Source: a virus. Taken from it: a stretch of DNA of 64,000 nucleotides. The translations under genes were made by a program, and so were the position numbers. Where the stretch lies: IMG/VR virus record IMGVR_UViG_3300031957_002643, positions 124,001 through 188,000 of that record, one strand, 5' to 3'. Positions 24,239-32,714 of this stretch are shown one piece after another; within the stretch, counting starts at the first letter, position 1; each line of letters opens with the position of its first letter. The notes below the pieces were generated by a model. It was given only the letters and a program-made list of their open reading frames with translations, ran no database searches and had not been told where the DNA came from.

Positions 24239-24267
24239 GTTATATACGGGAGAAATGTATTTGTCAA
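24239..24267 (-). promoter_or_regulatory. Early promoter of the 24211 operon
   Basis: TTGACA (24262-24267), 17 nt, TATAAC (24239-24244). CTCCCGT and ACGGGAG arms flank the -10 box. Confidence 0.8.
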
Positions 24268-24284
24268 TTCATTTATGAGATATT

Positions 24285-24620
24285 TTATGTAATATCTTCA
24301 TCAATATTCATCGCCCCACCTTGTTTCTCAAAGTAATCGGCAAGCTCATTCAGATGAATCGCGATGATGCGGGCGCGAGCAGGCGAAAGAGTAACGGGTG
24401 TGATTTCAGATTCACCGGGCTTCAACATCAGTCCCAATGTGATACAATCATCCCACAAATGATCAAATCGCATGCATGGTCCAACAATAACGCGGCGGTG
24501 CTCATCATTTGGAGTAGCGCGCACAGCACGAGTGTTATATTGATAGATGTTCATTCCTGCGCGCTTCAACAATTTGTTGAGCTTACGCTGTGCCATCCAA
24601 TTTTTGATTTTCTTGAACAT
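24285..24620 (-). CDS. Hypothetical protein, 111 aa
   Basis: Basic N-terminus (KKIKNWMAQRKLNKLLKRAG) followed by an acidic C-terminal half with ARIIAIHLNELADYF. Four bases after the metalloprotease gene in the same operon. No family recognised. Confidence 0.7.
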   Translation of the reverse strand: MFKKIKNWMAQRKLNKLLKRAGMNIYQYNTRAVRATPNDEHRRVIVGPCMRFDHLWDDCITLGLMLKPGESEITPVTLSPARARIIAIHLNELADYFEKQGGAMNIDEDIT

Positions 24621-24623
24621 AAT

Positions 24624-25055
24624 TTAATCCTCGATAATTGGTTTTGCGGTGATGTCGAACTTCACACCTTCTTTATTTGCAGTGTACATCATTTCGAACA
24701 TCGGAATTCGCATGTATTTGGAAAGAAGCTGCATGTACAGCCCCATGAACAATTCTCCATGGCCGGGATCATCGCTTCCGTTATCCATGTCCATAAGAAG
24801 TGAGTGCGTCACTTCATGGATTACTGTTTGAGTCGAAACGACCGGAGAAAGATGAATTACCGAACGGCACGCATTACCGGCCCATTTTCTCGTTTGTTTC
24901 GGAATTTCACGAACGGCAGGCGGAAATTCATATCCTTCTTCTTTCCAAATATATTCCACCAATGCGCGAGCTTGATCGAGGCTAACGAATTGCCCTTGGG
25001 GGACAAATTCATGTTGCCAGTCATAAACCCTTTGTCTTTGAAAATCCCGGCACAT
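24624..25055 (-). CDS. SprT-like zinc metallopeptidase
   Basis: 143 residues. HEVTHSLLMDM (about residue 81) is an HExxH zinc site. GHGELFMGLYMQLL about 15 residues later provides the third ligand, as in SprT-like and related small peptidases. Cys-free and without a signal peptide, so cytoplasmic. It overlaps the DUF2786 gene by one base. Metallopeptidase and DUF2786 genes are often neighbours in phages. Confidence 0.75.
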   Translation of the reverse strand: MCRDFQRQRVYDWQHEFVPQGQFVSLDQARALVEYIWKEEGYEFPPAVREIPKQTRKWAGNACRSVIHLSPVVSTQTVIHEVTHSLLMDMDNGSDDPGHGELFMGLYMQLLSKYMRIPMFEMMYTANKEGVKFDITAKPIIED

Positions 25056-25834
25056 CAGAGATAACCCGCAACATTATTGGAGGACGATGAAACCCCACCA
25101 TTGAGATTCATCCGAGAACCCGCACTCTTGCCTTGGACGTATGCATCATAGTTATTTGCGGAACGAGAAGCCGTGCGCGTGATCAGGCCATTCGGAGTAT
25201 TTTTGTCTTCATTGAATTCTTGTTGGACCAGTGCTTCTTTCAGAACAACGAGATCGGTGCCCGGCGTTGCCAGTTCGCGGCGACGACGCTCTTCCCGTTC
25301 GACAACTTCATCCTTCATTTCATCCAGACGGGACGTGATCCGGTCGATAAAACCACGTTGGAAACTGGTGGAGGCCCGACGACGACCACCACGTTCCATC
25401 GCAGCATCAGCGTAATCACGAGACCGCTTGAAGGCTTCGGTTTCGTTTTCCATCGTGTTGTTGATCAGGTGGTACATGTATTCCGCAATCGCAACATCTT
25501 GTTCCTGACCATAAAAATGGTAAGAAACTTCTTTCGTGCGATAGCTATTGCTGTGTCGGGATTGCCACACAATACAGTCAGCAAATCGACCAAGCGTAAC
25601 AATAATCCATTGCATGGAATTCGCAGACTTGCGGCCTGTGGGAATAGTGAGATGCTTGCACTTCTGCTCACGAAGCGAAACTTCATCCATCGTGAGATTG
25701 TATTGTTCGAGCAGATCACCGACCTTATTCATGGCGGCGATAGCTTCAGCTTCAGTACAACCACGATTGGTGGTCTTGGACATCAGGGCGCGAATACGAT
25801 CAGCAGCCTTTTGACGTTCGGTAGTGTTAGCCAT
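25055..25834 (-). CDS. DUF2786 family protein
   Basis: 259 residues. The N-terminal region DRIRALMSKTTNRGCTEAEAIAAMNKVGDLLEQYNLTMDE is the DUF2786 signature. It is followed by a central block with SYHFYGQEQDVAIAEYMY and a charged helical region (RITSRLDEMKDEVVEREERRRREL). Biochemical role unknown in this family. First gene of an early operon whose leader is shared with 2708 and 24211. Confidence 0.8.
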   Translation of the reverse strand: MANTTERQKAADRIRALMSKTTNRGCTEAEAIAAMNKVGDLLEQYNLTMDEVSLREQKCKHLTIPTGRKSANSMQWIIVTLGRFADCIVWQSRHSNSYRTKEVSYHFYGQEQDVAIAEYMYHLINNTMENETEAFKRSRDYADAAMERGGRRRASTSFQRGFIDRITSRLDEMKDEVVEREERRRRELATPGTDLVVLKEALVQQEFNEDKNTPNGLITRTASRSANNYDAYVQGKSAGSRMNLNGGVSSSSNNVAGYL

Positions 25835-25861
25835 AATGTTCTCTCCCGTTGAACAATAACC

Positions 25862-25890
25862 TTTATATACGGAAGAAATACAGTTGTCAA
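25862..25890 (-). promoter_or_regulatory. Early promoter of the DUF2786 operon
   Basis: TTGACA (25885-25890), 17 nt, TATAAA (25862-25867), minus strand. Confidence 0.8.
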
Positions 25891-25891
25891 C

Positions 25892-26002
25892 TTATATATG
25901 TTTTTTATAATCAAGCCATGGCTGAATTAGGATCGCCCAAAACGTCCCAATCAACATGACAAAACCAATAAAAAGTAGTTCTGGAATGATTTCACCAATC
26001 AT
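25892..26002 (-). CDS. Membrane mini-protein, 36 aa
   Basis: ATG behind TAGGAG; a CTAAATAG late-like box lies about 25 nt upstream. The helix LLFIGFVMLIGTFWAILI spans residues 9-26 and a short basic tail follows. Too small for assignment. Confidence 0.6.
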   Translation of the reverse strand: MIGEIIPELLFIGFVMLIGTFWAILIQPWLDYKKHI

Positions 26003-26075
26003 TAATATCTCCTAGCTATATAAAGCTATTTAGGGCGATATTAATTTTATTTGATTATCCGTACACGGATAAGAT

Positions 26076-26151
26076 TGGCTCGGGTGGCAGGACTCGAACC
26101 TGCGACATAGGGATTAACAGTCCCCTGTTCTACCAACTGAACTACACCCGA
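26076..26151 (-). tRNA. tRNA-Asn (GTT)
   Basis: Anticodon loop CTGTTAA on GGGGA/TCCCT; TCGGGTG pairs with CACCCGA; G73 and CCA encoded. Confidence 0.9.
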
Positions 26152-26165
26152 ACAGTGTAAAATTA

Positions 26166-26260
26166 TGGCTCCCATCTGAGGTATCGAACCTCACCCGCGT
26201 CTCATCAACGCAGACCTCCGGTTAACAGCCGGGTACCTTCACCGTGCCAGTCCGATGGGA
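26166..26260 (-). tRNA. Class II tRNA-like gene with Asn anticodon GTT
   Basis: 95 nt. Perfect acceptor TCCCATC/GATGGGA, G-CCA encoded, T-arm TGAGG/CCTCA and a long variable arm as in Ser/Leu/Tyr tRNAs. The anticodon arm is CCGG-CTGTTAA-CCGG, so the anticodon is GTT, normally an asparagine anticodon on a class I tRNA. U8 is absent and the D-stem is only three pairs. Confidence 0.65.
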
Positions 26261-26261
26261 A

Positions 26262-26345
26262 TGGTGGGTAGAGTGAGAGTCGAACTCACGGGGCTTGCGC
26301 ATCGGTTTTACAGACCGCTCCCGCCCCCTACGGGACTACCTACCC
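26262..26345 (-). tRNA. tRNA-Tyr (GTA)
   Basis: Class II with variable arm; anticodon loop CTGTAAA; GGGTAGG pairs with TCTACCC; ACCA encoded. Confidence 0.85.
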
Positions 26346-26387
26346 ATATAGGTACAAAGATTATTCAATTTTCAAGAGAGTTGTATA

Positions 26388-26561
26388 TTATCCGCGCCCA
26401 CGCGGATTATATCGACCGGTCACATAAGCCACAGCGGACTTCATGCCCTTCCACGCATTAGAAGCGACACCAGTGATCATGGCACGAGAAGTCGGATTGA
26501 CACCTGCTGCGAACGCAACAGCCATCATCGTTACTTCATCAATGAGTCCAAAAATGAACAT
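26388..26561 (-). CDS. Small hypothetical membrane-associated protein
   Basis: 57 residues from the ATG at 26561 (AGAAGGA upstream). A hydrophobic segment with VTMMAVAFAAGV is followed by a basic, glycine-rich tail (TGRYNPRGRG). Its promoter also reads toward the tRNA block at 26076-26345, so it may be the leader gene of that operon. Confidence 0.6.
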   Translation of the reverse strand: MFIFGLIDEVTMMAVAFAAGVNPTSRAMITGVASNAWKGMKSAVAYVTGRYNPRGRG

Positions 26562-26594
26562 TTTCGTCGTCCTTCTAATCATTCGACACAATTA

Positions 26595-26623
26595 CTTATA
26601 GGACAAATCTCCACAGGTGTCAA
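26595..26623 (-). promoter_or_regulatory. Early promoter of the 26 kb tRNA operon
   Basis: TTGACA (26618-26623), 17 nt, TATAAG (26595-26600), minus strand. Confidence 0.75.
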
Positions 26624-26665
26624 CACATTCGATAAATATTTTTCAGAACCACTGAAAGAACCAAA

Positions 26666-27958
26666 ATGTCTGATCCTATCAAACTGAAACTTAAAGCTAT
26701 TCTTGAATCCAATGACATTGTTCCGGGCAATGTTGAAATTTTGGGACCGGGCGAAATTGGGTCTGGTTACAAGGAAAATTTAACAGCAGAGCAGGCCAAG
26801 GAGATGCTTGAAAATTATCCTGATGGAATTCTAAAACATGATATATTGGAATTCAGTGCCTTCGTGTTTCTGACGAATAGTGGACAATTTGGTTTTTATA
26901 GTGGCGAACATGACGATAATGTTGAACCATGGGACTGGAAAACCGATCTAAATGAACTGGCTGGTTACGGCAATGATGATGGGTATGATCCTTATAATGA
27001 TTGGGCATATTTGCCATCAACCGAAATCATCGATATGACGAATGGTGGTATAGATTTTTGGAATCATCTTAAATCTATCACCTTTACTAAAAACCAACCG
27101 ATATTAGAGGCACCTGTTGCTGGACATGAAAATGTTGGTGATTTTGAAAAGTCTAGCAGTTGGAGAAAACCAGTAGATAGAAAGTTGGTTTCATCAGATG
27201 CAGGGATTCATCGTATCAAACAGGCGTTCAAGAACACCGATCAGGATTTCTATTTCTATTTTGTAAACACGCCCAAAGCAAATCGACATACCGAAGTCGG
27301 TAGCGTCTCATTGGATTGGGTTCGTGAAAACTTGGACGAAGAAGTCTACACCAAACTTGCTGCCGATATGGAAGAAGCAGAAGATTGGAATAGCATTTTT
27401 GTGATCTACACCAACAATAAGGGAACAGCATGGAGACCCATGACGCCATGGATCATGGCTCATCGATTTGGACATGCCGTTGCGCGTTATAATCTTGGTG
27501 CTAGATCACAGAGACAATTTCCTGCATATGGTGAATTTAACCGGTCGGTTAACACAATGGTTGAAGAATTATTGCACATTGGTTTTGATATCAATTTTGA
27601 TGCAACCAAAATTGAAAATTTTTGGGGTAATGATAATTCCGTCCGAAGAACACAATTGATGTTCAAAAACTTTTGCCAAGCGCATCTGACTTTCAAATCA
27701 GCTAGGGACAAAAATTTGAGAGAATGGTTCGAAGTCTATAATGAACTCATCGCTCAATCACTGATAACAGGTGCAACACCAATCAAAACAGAACCACAAC
27801 CATTCAAGATGGGCAACTCAGTCATGAAGCCAAAGGAAATGTCATCTGAGGAAAAAGATGATTTCAGAAACATGGCTGAAATGTATGCAAGGGATATCAA
27901 TGACTACTATATCCATGACATTCTGACGAGTGCCGTTGGAAGAATTTTGGTAATGTAA
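26666..27958 (+). CDS. Tagged 430-residue protein, paralogue of the first gene
   Basis: Opens MSDPIKLKLKAILES, ending in I-L-E, close to the start of the protein at 1062. The C-terminal half has MTPWIMAHRFGHAVARY, MVEELLHIGF, TFKSARDKNLREWFEVYNELIAQSLITG, also found in the protein at 1-741. HRFGH resembles a metal-binding pair but lacks a full HExxH. A GATAAATAT late box precedes it by about 30 nt. Unnamed phage family; inferred to be head-packaged. Confidence 0.8.
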   Translation: MSDPIKLKLKAILESNDIVPGNVEILGPGEIGSGYKENLTAEQAKEMLENYPDGILKHDILEFSAFVFLTNSGQFGFYSGEHDDNVEPWDWKTDLNELAGYGNDDGYDPYNDWAYLPSTEIIDMTNGGIDFWNHLKSITFTKNQPILEAPVAGHENVGDFEKSSSWRKPVDRKLVSSDAGIHRIKQAFKNTDQDFYFYFVNTPKANRHTEVGSVSLDWVRENLDEEVYTKLAADMEEAEDWNSIFVIYTNNKGTAWRPMTPWIMAHRFGHAVARYNLGARSQRQFPAYGEFNRSVNTMVEELLHIGFDINFDATKIENFWGNDNSVRRTQLMFKNFCQAHLTFKSARDKNLREWFEVYNELIAQSLITGATPIKTEPQPFKMGNSVMKPKEMSSEEKDDFRNMAEMYARDINDYYIHDILTSAVGRILVM

Positions 27959-29992
27959 TTACCGAACATCTTTCGGATGTCGTTCACCGACCAACGAAAG
28001 ATATATGTCAAATGGAAGCGTGTTCTTGAAATCATCTGTCATATCTTCAATGTTTATGTTGCCAACATCAAACATTGCTATGAGTTGTGTTAGTGTTTTG
28101 AACGCATTTGACTTTTCTGTTCTATCAGCGGCCCAATTATCTGTTCCATAAACAAAATCAGGCTTATCGCCTGTTGGTTCCAGAGAAGCAGAGCTATAGG
28201 GATTAGAACCAAACAAATTATCTAATACCTCTGACGGTGCAATTTCATCATTACTAAACGCATCCTTACTAACCTCGCACATAATAGGCATCTCATCGAT
28301 TCCTACAGATTGCCAATTTTTCAAGTCATTTAGAAACAGTGAACCATCTCCACCGCCATAGTAATACGTGTATACCATTGAGGTTAAAATATCATAAGCA
28401 TAGTGAGCCAAACTATTATAGATCAATTTTTCCAATGGCTTGGTTGTGTTTTCTAAAACACGCGATGCCACACCTGCCATATTTTTAACCAATCGGTCAC
28501 TTTTTGAAACAAAGTCAAACTCTAATTGCTTTATACTGATATCGCTATATTTCCAAATTGCCTTTTTGATTTTTACATCACCATTCTCGAAGGCATACTT
28601 CAATGCTTTACCCAAAATGATTTCACGATTTTTACTATCAAGTTCTTGAATGAAATCATCAACATCAACACCAAGCATTATAGCTTCAACCCCATGGAAT
28701 ATCGTTGAAACAATATCCTTTGGTGCATTTGTTTCTTTGATAATCTGTTTGATAAATTCATCCTTATAGTCTCTGAAATCACTATCCAGATCGCAGATAC
28801 GTGTTCCTATGTCAAAGCCAAAATAAGATTCATTCACATAAAGACCATCTGGATTATATTCATTGATTAGATATCTCTTGAATTTCTCTGGACCATCTTT
28901 GTGGCCTTCCATCCATGCCATAACTGGTGGGATCAAATCAGGCTTAGCCGTAAGAACTTTCTCACGCTCTTCTGGTGTCAGATCATAAAGATCGAAATTG
29001 TTTTCGGGTTTATATCCTCCACCGACAATATGATCTATGATAGGCATCAACAAAAGATCAACGATATATGGATGATAGTGTTCGGCGGGCTTATCGTTCC
29101 CCTTGCCCTTCATTTCTGTGAGTTCATTGTCCTTGGTTAAAATGAAAGTCAAATGAGGTTCCCAGAACGTACCACCATCTTTTGTTTCATGGAGTGTTCG
29201 GAAGCTGAGGATATTATCACCGCTATGTTCGCGAGGAGAATTCCCACAATGACCCATTGCGCGGGCTTCATCACTACAAGAAGCACGGTCAAGTCTAACC
29301 CATGCTTTAGTTTTACCATCATACCATTTTAGCACTTCGCCATCAAATTCATCATATTCGATATATGAATCAAAGCGCTTATTATATTCATCTTCGATTT
29401 CCGTGAGTTCTTGGAACAGGTCTTCAGGTGATTGATACCCGAATACAAAATTTGCGACCGGTGGCACTGGTTGTGAGAAGAAGTGCCCAATGTTGGCCAT
29501 AAAACTTCCACGCAACCAGTTGCTACTACTCCATGCAATATTGACCGTTAGGTTGAATGAGTCGGTGCCCATTTTAGAAATAAGTTTCTTCAAAAATGGA
29601 AAAGTATTGATTATTTCGTTCGGATTTTCAAAAAATGCTGGTCCTTGATACCTTGATGACATTTGTGCTTCTTTGATAATTGCATAAATTGTGCCTAGTT
29701 TGATTATTCTAACTGCCCAAATAACACGATCCTCTCGAACCAGAATACGTTCACAATCCCTTAGAACGGTTTTCATGATACCTAGTCTGGTTTCGATGAT
29801 TTTTGGTAGGTCTACAGAAATGAACTCTTGTTTGTCTTCCTCATTCCACTGTAATGCTTTAAGCATATGGCTTTCTGTGTTTTCTAATTTCGAAATAAGC
29901 CCCAACATACGTGGACCAATATTATCAATGGCCATGTCCTTGACCATTTCGTTCACATTAGCTTTTTCCAGAAGTAGGGTTAAAAATGACAT
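27959..29992 (-). CDS. Tagged 677-residue protein
   Basis: Opens MSFLTLLLEKANVN, with L-L-E near residue 9. The conserved centre (about 245-340) is CSDEARAMGHCGNSP, DNILSFRTL, EPHLTFILTKD, EMKGKGNDKPAEHYHPYIVDLL. This is a block found in several large phage proteins and comparable with the WCTA block of the protein at 1062. The C-terminal 300 residues are helical. It abuts the convergent gene at 26666 and overlaps the gp15 gene by 1-4 nt. Confidence 0.8.
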   Translation of the reverse strand: MSFLTLLLEKANVNEMVKDMAIDNIGPRMLGLISKLENTESHMLKALQWNEEDKQEFISVDLPKIIETRLGIMKTVLRDCERILVREDRVIWAVRIIKLGTIYAIIKEAQMSSRYQGPAFFENPNEIINTFPFLKKLISKMGTDSFNLTVNIAWSSSNWLRGSFMANIGHFFSQPVPPVANFVFGYQSPEDLFQELTEIEDEYNKRFDSYIEYDEFDGEVLKWYDGKTKAWVRLDRASCSDEARAMGHCGNSPREHSGDNILSFRTLHETKDGGTFWEPHLTFILTKDNELTEMKGKGNDKPAEHYHPYIVDLLLMPIIDHIVGGGYKPENNFDLYDLTPEEREKVLTAKPDLIPPVMAWMEGHKDGPEKFKRYLINEYNPDGLYVNESYFGFDIGTRICDLDSDFRDYKDEFIKQIIKETNAPKDIVSTIFHGVEAIMLGVDVDDFIQELDSKNREIILGKALKYAFENGDVKIKKAIWKYSDISIKQLEFDFVSKSDRLVKNMAGVASRVLENTTKPLEKLIYNSLAHYAYDILTSMVYTYYYGGGDGSLFLNDLKNWQSVGIDEMPIMCEVSKDAFSNDEIAPSEVLDNLFGSNPYSSASLEPTGDKPDFVYGTDNWAADRTEKSNAFKTLTQLIAMFDVGNINIEDMTDDFKNTLPFDIYLSLVGERHPKDVR

Positions 29993-30810
29993 CAATCTTC
30001 AGTCCTAATAATAAAGCCTTCAATCAAGTCTTGAGAAGAGAAATCGTTTTCCACCAGTGCATTATCCATTTCCCGCATTTGAAGATGAATTTCTTCAATC
30101 AATTCAGCAGGATAAACTTTTACAGGTGGACTAATATGCGCAGTCGTGGTGAATGACATCTCAACAATGTGATAATCGTCCTCTCCGCCACCGGCACCAA
30201 GGTCACGTGCAGATTTGACATAATTGAAATCCCCATCAAATGAAATTGTCGTCAGATATGTCCAATCCAAAACTGAATTCGATAATTGAATATCCATTTC
30301 AGGATTGAATTGTTGTCCGATCTGCTCTGTGACCTGTAGGGCTTCATCCATATTTGATGCCCATAGTGTTAGATCGATTGTCATTTCATACGGAACTGGC
30401 ATGTACCTTTCCACCTGCATAGTTTGGAATGTACCACCAGAACCATCTGTTTCTGTTTCCATATTCCCTTCATACGTAGCTTGTGGAATTCGTTCCTGAT
30501 AGGTTTTGACCTCAGTATAAGAAGGTGCACGTCTGGCTTCCGCCTTTTGACGCAATCCGCCCAATGCCATTGAAAATACTGGAACAGTCAATGCCGTGTT
30601 CATATTTCCACCCGATAGATAGTGAAGTACTGTTCGATCCGATGATGCATACAATAATGGAATATCGCGGAACCTTGGTTGACCATCTGCTCTTTTGCCA
30701 CTCATGACCTGATATCCGGCAAACATCGCACCGATTTGCACCAGATATCTTTTGATCTGGGCATCATAGAAGAATGGTTTTCTTTTGATCGTAAATTCTT
30801 TCATCGCCAT
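29992..30810 (-). CDS. 15: Tail completion and sheath stabiliser, T4 gp15-like
   Basis: 272 residues, the same length as T4 gp15. FFYDAQIKRYLVQIGAMFAG, IPLLYASSDR, VPVFSMALGGLR, MPVPYEMTIDLTLWASNMDEALQVTEQIGQQFNPEM and a C-terminal ISPPVKVYP follow the gp15 family order. gp15 forms the ring that caps sheath and tube and binds the neck. It is coupled to the beta-rich gene at 30810-31139. Confidence 0.85.
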   Translation of the reverse strand: MAMKEFTIKRKPFFYDAQIKRYLVQIGAMFAGYQVMSGKRADGQPRFRDIPLLYASSDRTVLHYLSGGNMNTALTVPVFSMALGGLRQKAEARRAPSYTEVKTYQERIPQATYEGNMETETDGSGGTFQTMQVERYMPVPYEMTIDLTLWASNMDEALQVTEQIGQQFNPEMDIQLSNSVLDWTYLTTISFDGDFNYVKSARDLGAGGGEDDYHIVEMSFTTTAHISPPVKVYPAELIEEIHLQMREMDNALVENDFSSQDLIEGFIIRTED

Positions 30811-31139
30811 TATGAAATCCTATGATCGATTACAAATTTGAAAGTGATGTTCTCAACGCCCGATATTGTTTTGTATCTCAATACCCGCTTTCCATTAAAC
30901 AGAGACACATCAAATTCAACATTCAATGATTGGCCTGTCGGAACCACAGTCCATTCATGGTCAAATTGGACCTCTGAACCATTATCATTGATATCGAATT
31001 CACCAACCTGTTGAACGCTGCCACGAGTAGCAACATAATGGAACATGAATTTCTTCCACCCGCCTGCATCGGATTCGAGATTAGGATGAACTGTCTTCCA
31101 ATCTGATGATGGGGTTAGAATAACTGAAGTAGATTTCAT
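30810..31139 (-). CDS. Beta-rich protein coupled to gp15
   Basis: 109 residues. The pattern of alternating strands (VQQVGEFDINDNGSEVQFDHEWTVVP, FDVSLFNGKRVLRYKTI) suggests a small beta-sandwich virion protein. Directly upstream of the gp15-like gene with a 1-nt overlap, so probably a tail or neck component. Confidence 0.7.
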   Translation of the reverse strand: MKSTSVILTPSSDWKTVHPNLESDAGGWKKFMFHYVATRGSVQQVGEFDINDNGSEVQFDHEWTVVPTGQSLNVEFDVSLFNGKRVLRYKTISGVENITFKFVIDHRIS

Positions 31140-31213
31140 TGAGCTTTACCGTATCGCTTTTGGATCATTGACAAGCACCATAAGTATCTCGCCAATTTGA
31201 GTTACAGGTATTT

Positions 31214-31531
31214 ATGAGTTCTTGTTATCTATACGCAATTGGACCTGAGAATAATGGTCCTATCAAAATCGGATTTTCAAAAAATCCGAAAAGACGGATC
31301 AAGTCACTTCAGACATCACATCCTGAAACTCTAGTCATCCATTGTGTGGTCGAATTTGAAACGGATAAGGCCAAATATCTCGAACGGTTCATCCATCGAG
31401 ACATCAATTATAAGCGAACCAAGGGTGAATGGTTTGATATGTCACCCGAAGACGCGAAGGGTACTTTGGAATTTTTTCGTATACATTACGAAGACAAGTC
31501 ATTGAATGAAATAAAATTATTGACAAAATAA
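31214..31531 (+). CDS. GIY-YIG-superfamily (T5orf172-like) nuclease domain protein
   Basis: 105 residues. YLYAIGPENNGPIKIGFSKNPKRRIKSLQTSHPE and the later KGEWFDM follow the T5orf172/MUG113 pattern, a GIY-YIG nuclease relative; the Arg in KRRIK is the usual catalytic position. Such stand-alone domains occur widely in phages with unclear roles. TATTTATG before the start may be part of a late-like signal on the other strand. Confidence 0.75.
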   Translation: MSSCYLYAIGPENNGPIKIGFSKNPKRRIKSLQTSHPETLVIHCVVEFETDKAKYLERFIHRDINYKRTKGEWFDMSPEDAKGTLEFFRIHYEDKSLNEIKLLTK

Positions 31532-31553
31532 TTATACATGCTATTACCACTGT

Positions 31554-31889
31554 ATGAAAGTTGGAACATTCAAAATTAGCAATTTGGTTGCTTGGGGTGC
31601 ATTGCTCGTTGTCCTATCATTGTCTGTAGGATTAGGGATCGGGTTGTCATTTAGAAATGGTGCAGTTTCCGAGTATGAAGATTGGCTAAACCAAGAATCG
31701 ACTCTGGTTACCTTCCTTTATCTGGAAAACACAGGAGCGGGTTTCTATAGTCTTGGTGAGGAACAGATGCCCCTTCGTGAATGCATCTATCGATCCAATG
31801 AAACTCAAATGAGTGAAATTCAAAGTGATACGATTCAAATACGGGTACCAGCATGTCTAGTGAATATGAAACTCGCACCAACGAACTAA
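31554..31889 (+). CDS. Membrane-anchored hypothetical protein
   Basis: 111 residues. The transmembrane helix is at about 14-33 (AWGALLVVLSLSVGLGIGLS). The C-terminal domain probably lies outside the cytoplasm and holds two cysteines. Its end overlaps the next gene by 37 nt. Confidence 0.7.
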   Translation: MKVGTFKISNLVAWGALLVVLSLSVGLGIGLSFRNGAVSEYEDWLNQESTLVTFLYLENTGAGFYSLGEEQMPLRECIYRSNETQMSEIQSDTIQIRVPACLVNMKLAPTN

Positions 31890-32386
31890 TTATAAAGTAC
31901 AAGCGTCAAGATGAGGTTGGTATTCCATTCCTTGCTTGTTCCAAAGATAAGGTTCAACCCCTTGGTGACCCCTACAAGCTCGCATCTATTGAAGGTGGAA
32001 CTGCAATAATCACCAATGGACTTCGTGATTATTCGGTTCCTGTAAAGAATATCATTCTACTTTTCAAGAACAGAAGCATCAATCGTATGTTTTCCGATCT
32101 GATGGATGACTTCAAAGAAAATCTAGATATCTCTACATGCGTTGAGCTTTCATACACGCAGCGTGTCAGCTTCGATTCTGCCATTACCGATTTACGAAAA
32201 TGGTTTCACATGGTGCATCAACTTGTTGGGACGAGCTTTATTGTTATAGATTATGGTCTCGTTTCTGACAACGACGATCATGCTCTCACTATGGTATTTC
32301 CAAATAGCGCCTATGCACTTAATGCTAAACTCACCGGAGAAGAACTTCTAAAAGACCATTCTTATGGTTTTAAGTTTACGAACTAA
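31853..32386 (+). CDS. Hypothetical protein, 177 aa
   Basis: Alpha/beta protein with two cysteines; no transmembrane segment. Its start lies inside the membrane-protein gene, suggesting coupling, although a later start is possible. Convergent 4-nt overlap with the gene at 32383. No family recognised. Confidence 0.65.
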   Translation: MSSEYETRTNELIIKYKRQDEVGIPFLACSKDKVQPLGDPYKLASIEGGTAIITNGLRDYSVPVKNIILLFKNRSINRMFSDLMDDFKENLDISTCVELSYTQRVSFDSAITDLRKWFHMVHQLVGTSFIVIDYGLVSDNDDHALTMVFPNSAYALNAKLTGEELLKDHSYGFKFTN

Positions 32387-32697
32387 CCAAGACGAATGTT
32401 TTTTACATCTTCTGTTCTGATGCTAACCAGTTTCAGCATTCCTCTTGCATGTTCACGCCAATAACCTTGCATTTGAAGGTTCATAAGCGCATAATAGAGA
32501 TAGTCGGGATTAATGATATCGGTACGAACAACACCGATACCTATATGCTCATCTTTAAATTCTTTTGTAGGCGTCCCGATTGCATCAGGCGTGCCCTTCC
32601 TGATCAACCAAAAATGAGCATCTTCGAAGTTTGTTCCAACTTCGGCTAAGTCTTTGAGACGATATCCATTTTCTTCAAATAAATGACGAATTTTCAT
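32383..32697 (-). CDS. Tagged HsdS-like target-recognition fragment
   Basis: 104 residues opening MKIRHLFEENG (L-F-E tag). The body has HIGIGVVRTDIINPDYLYYALMNLQMQGYWREHARGMLKLVSIRTEDVKNIRLG. This is the layout of the end of a type I restriction specificity (HsdS) target-recognition domain: pdyLyy, a-x-G, i-x-D-[LV]-k-x-[IL]. Only about half of a domain is present and there is no methylase or nuclease. A late box lies 5 nt before the ATG. A decoy against type I restriction would fit; this is inference. Confidence 0.65.
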   Translation of the reverse strand: MKIRHLFEENGYRLKDLAEVGTNFEDAHFWLIRKGTPDAIGTPTKEFKDEHIGIGVVRTDIINPDYLYYALMNLQMQGYWREHARGMLKLVSIRTEDVKNIRLG

Positions 32698-32702
32698 GAT
32701 TG

Positions 32703-32710
32703 TATTTATG
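32703..32710 (-). promoter_or_regulatory. Late promoter 5 nt from a start codon
   Basis: CATAAATA on the minus strand, five bases before the ATG at 32697. Confidence 0.6.
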
Positions 32711-32714
32711 AAGA

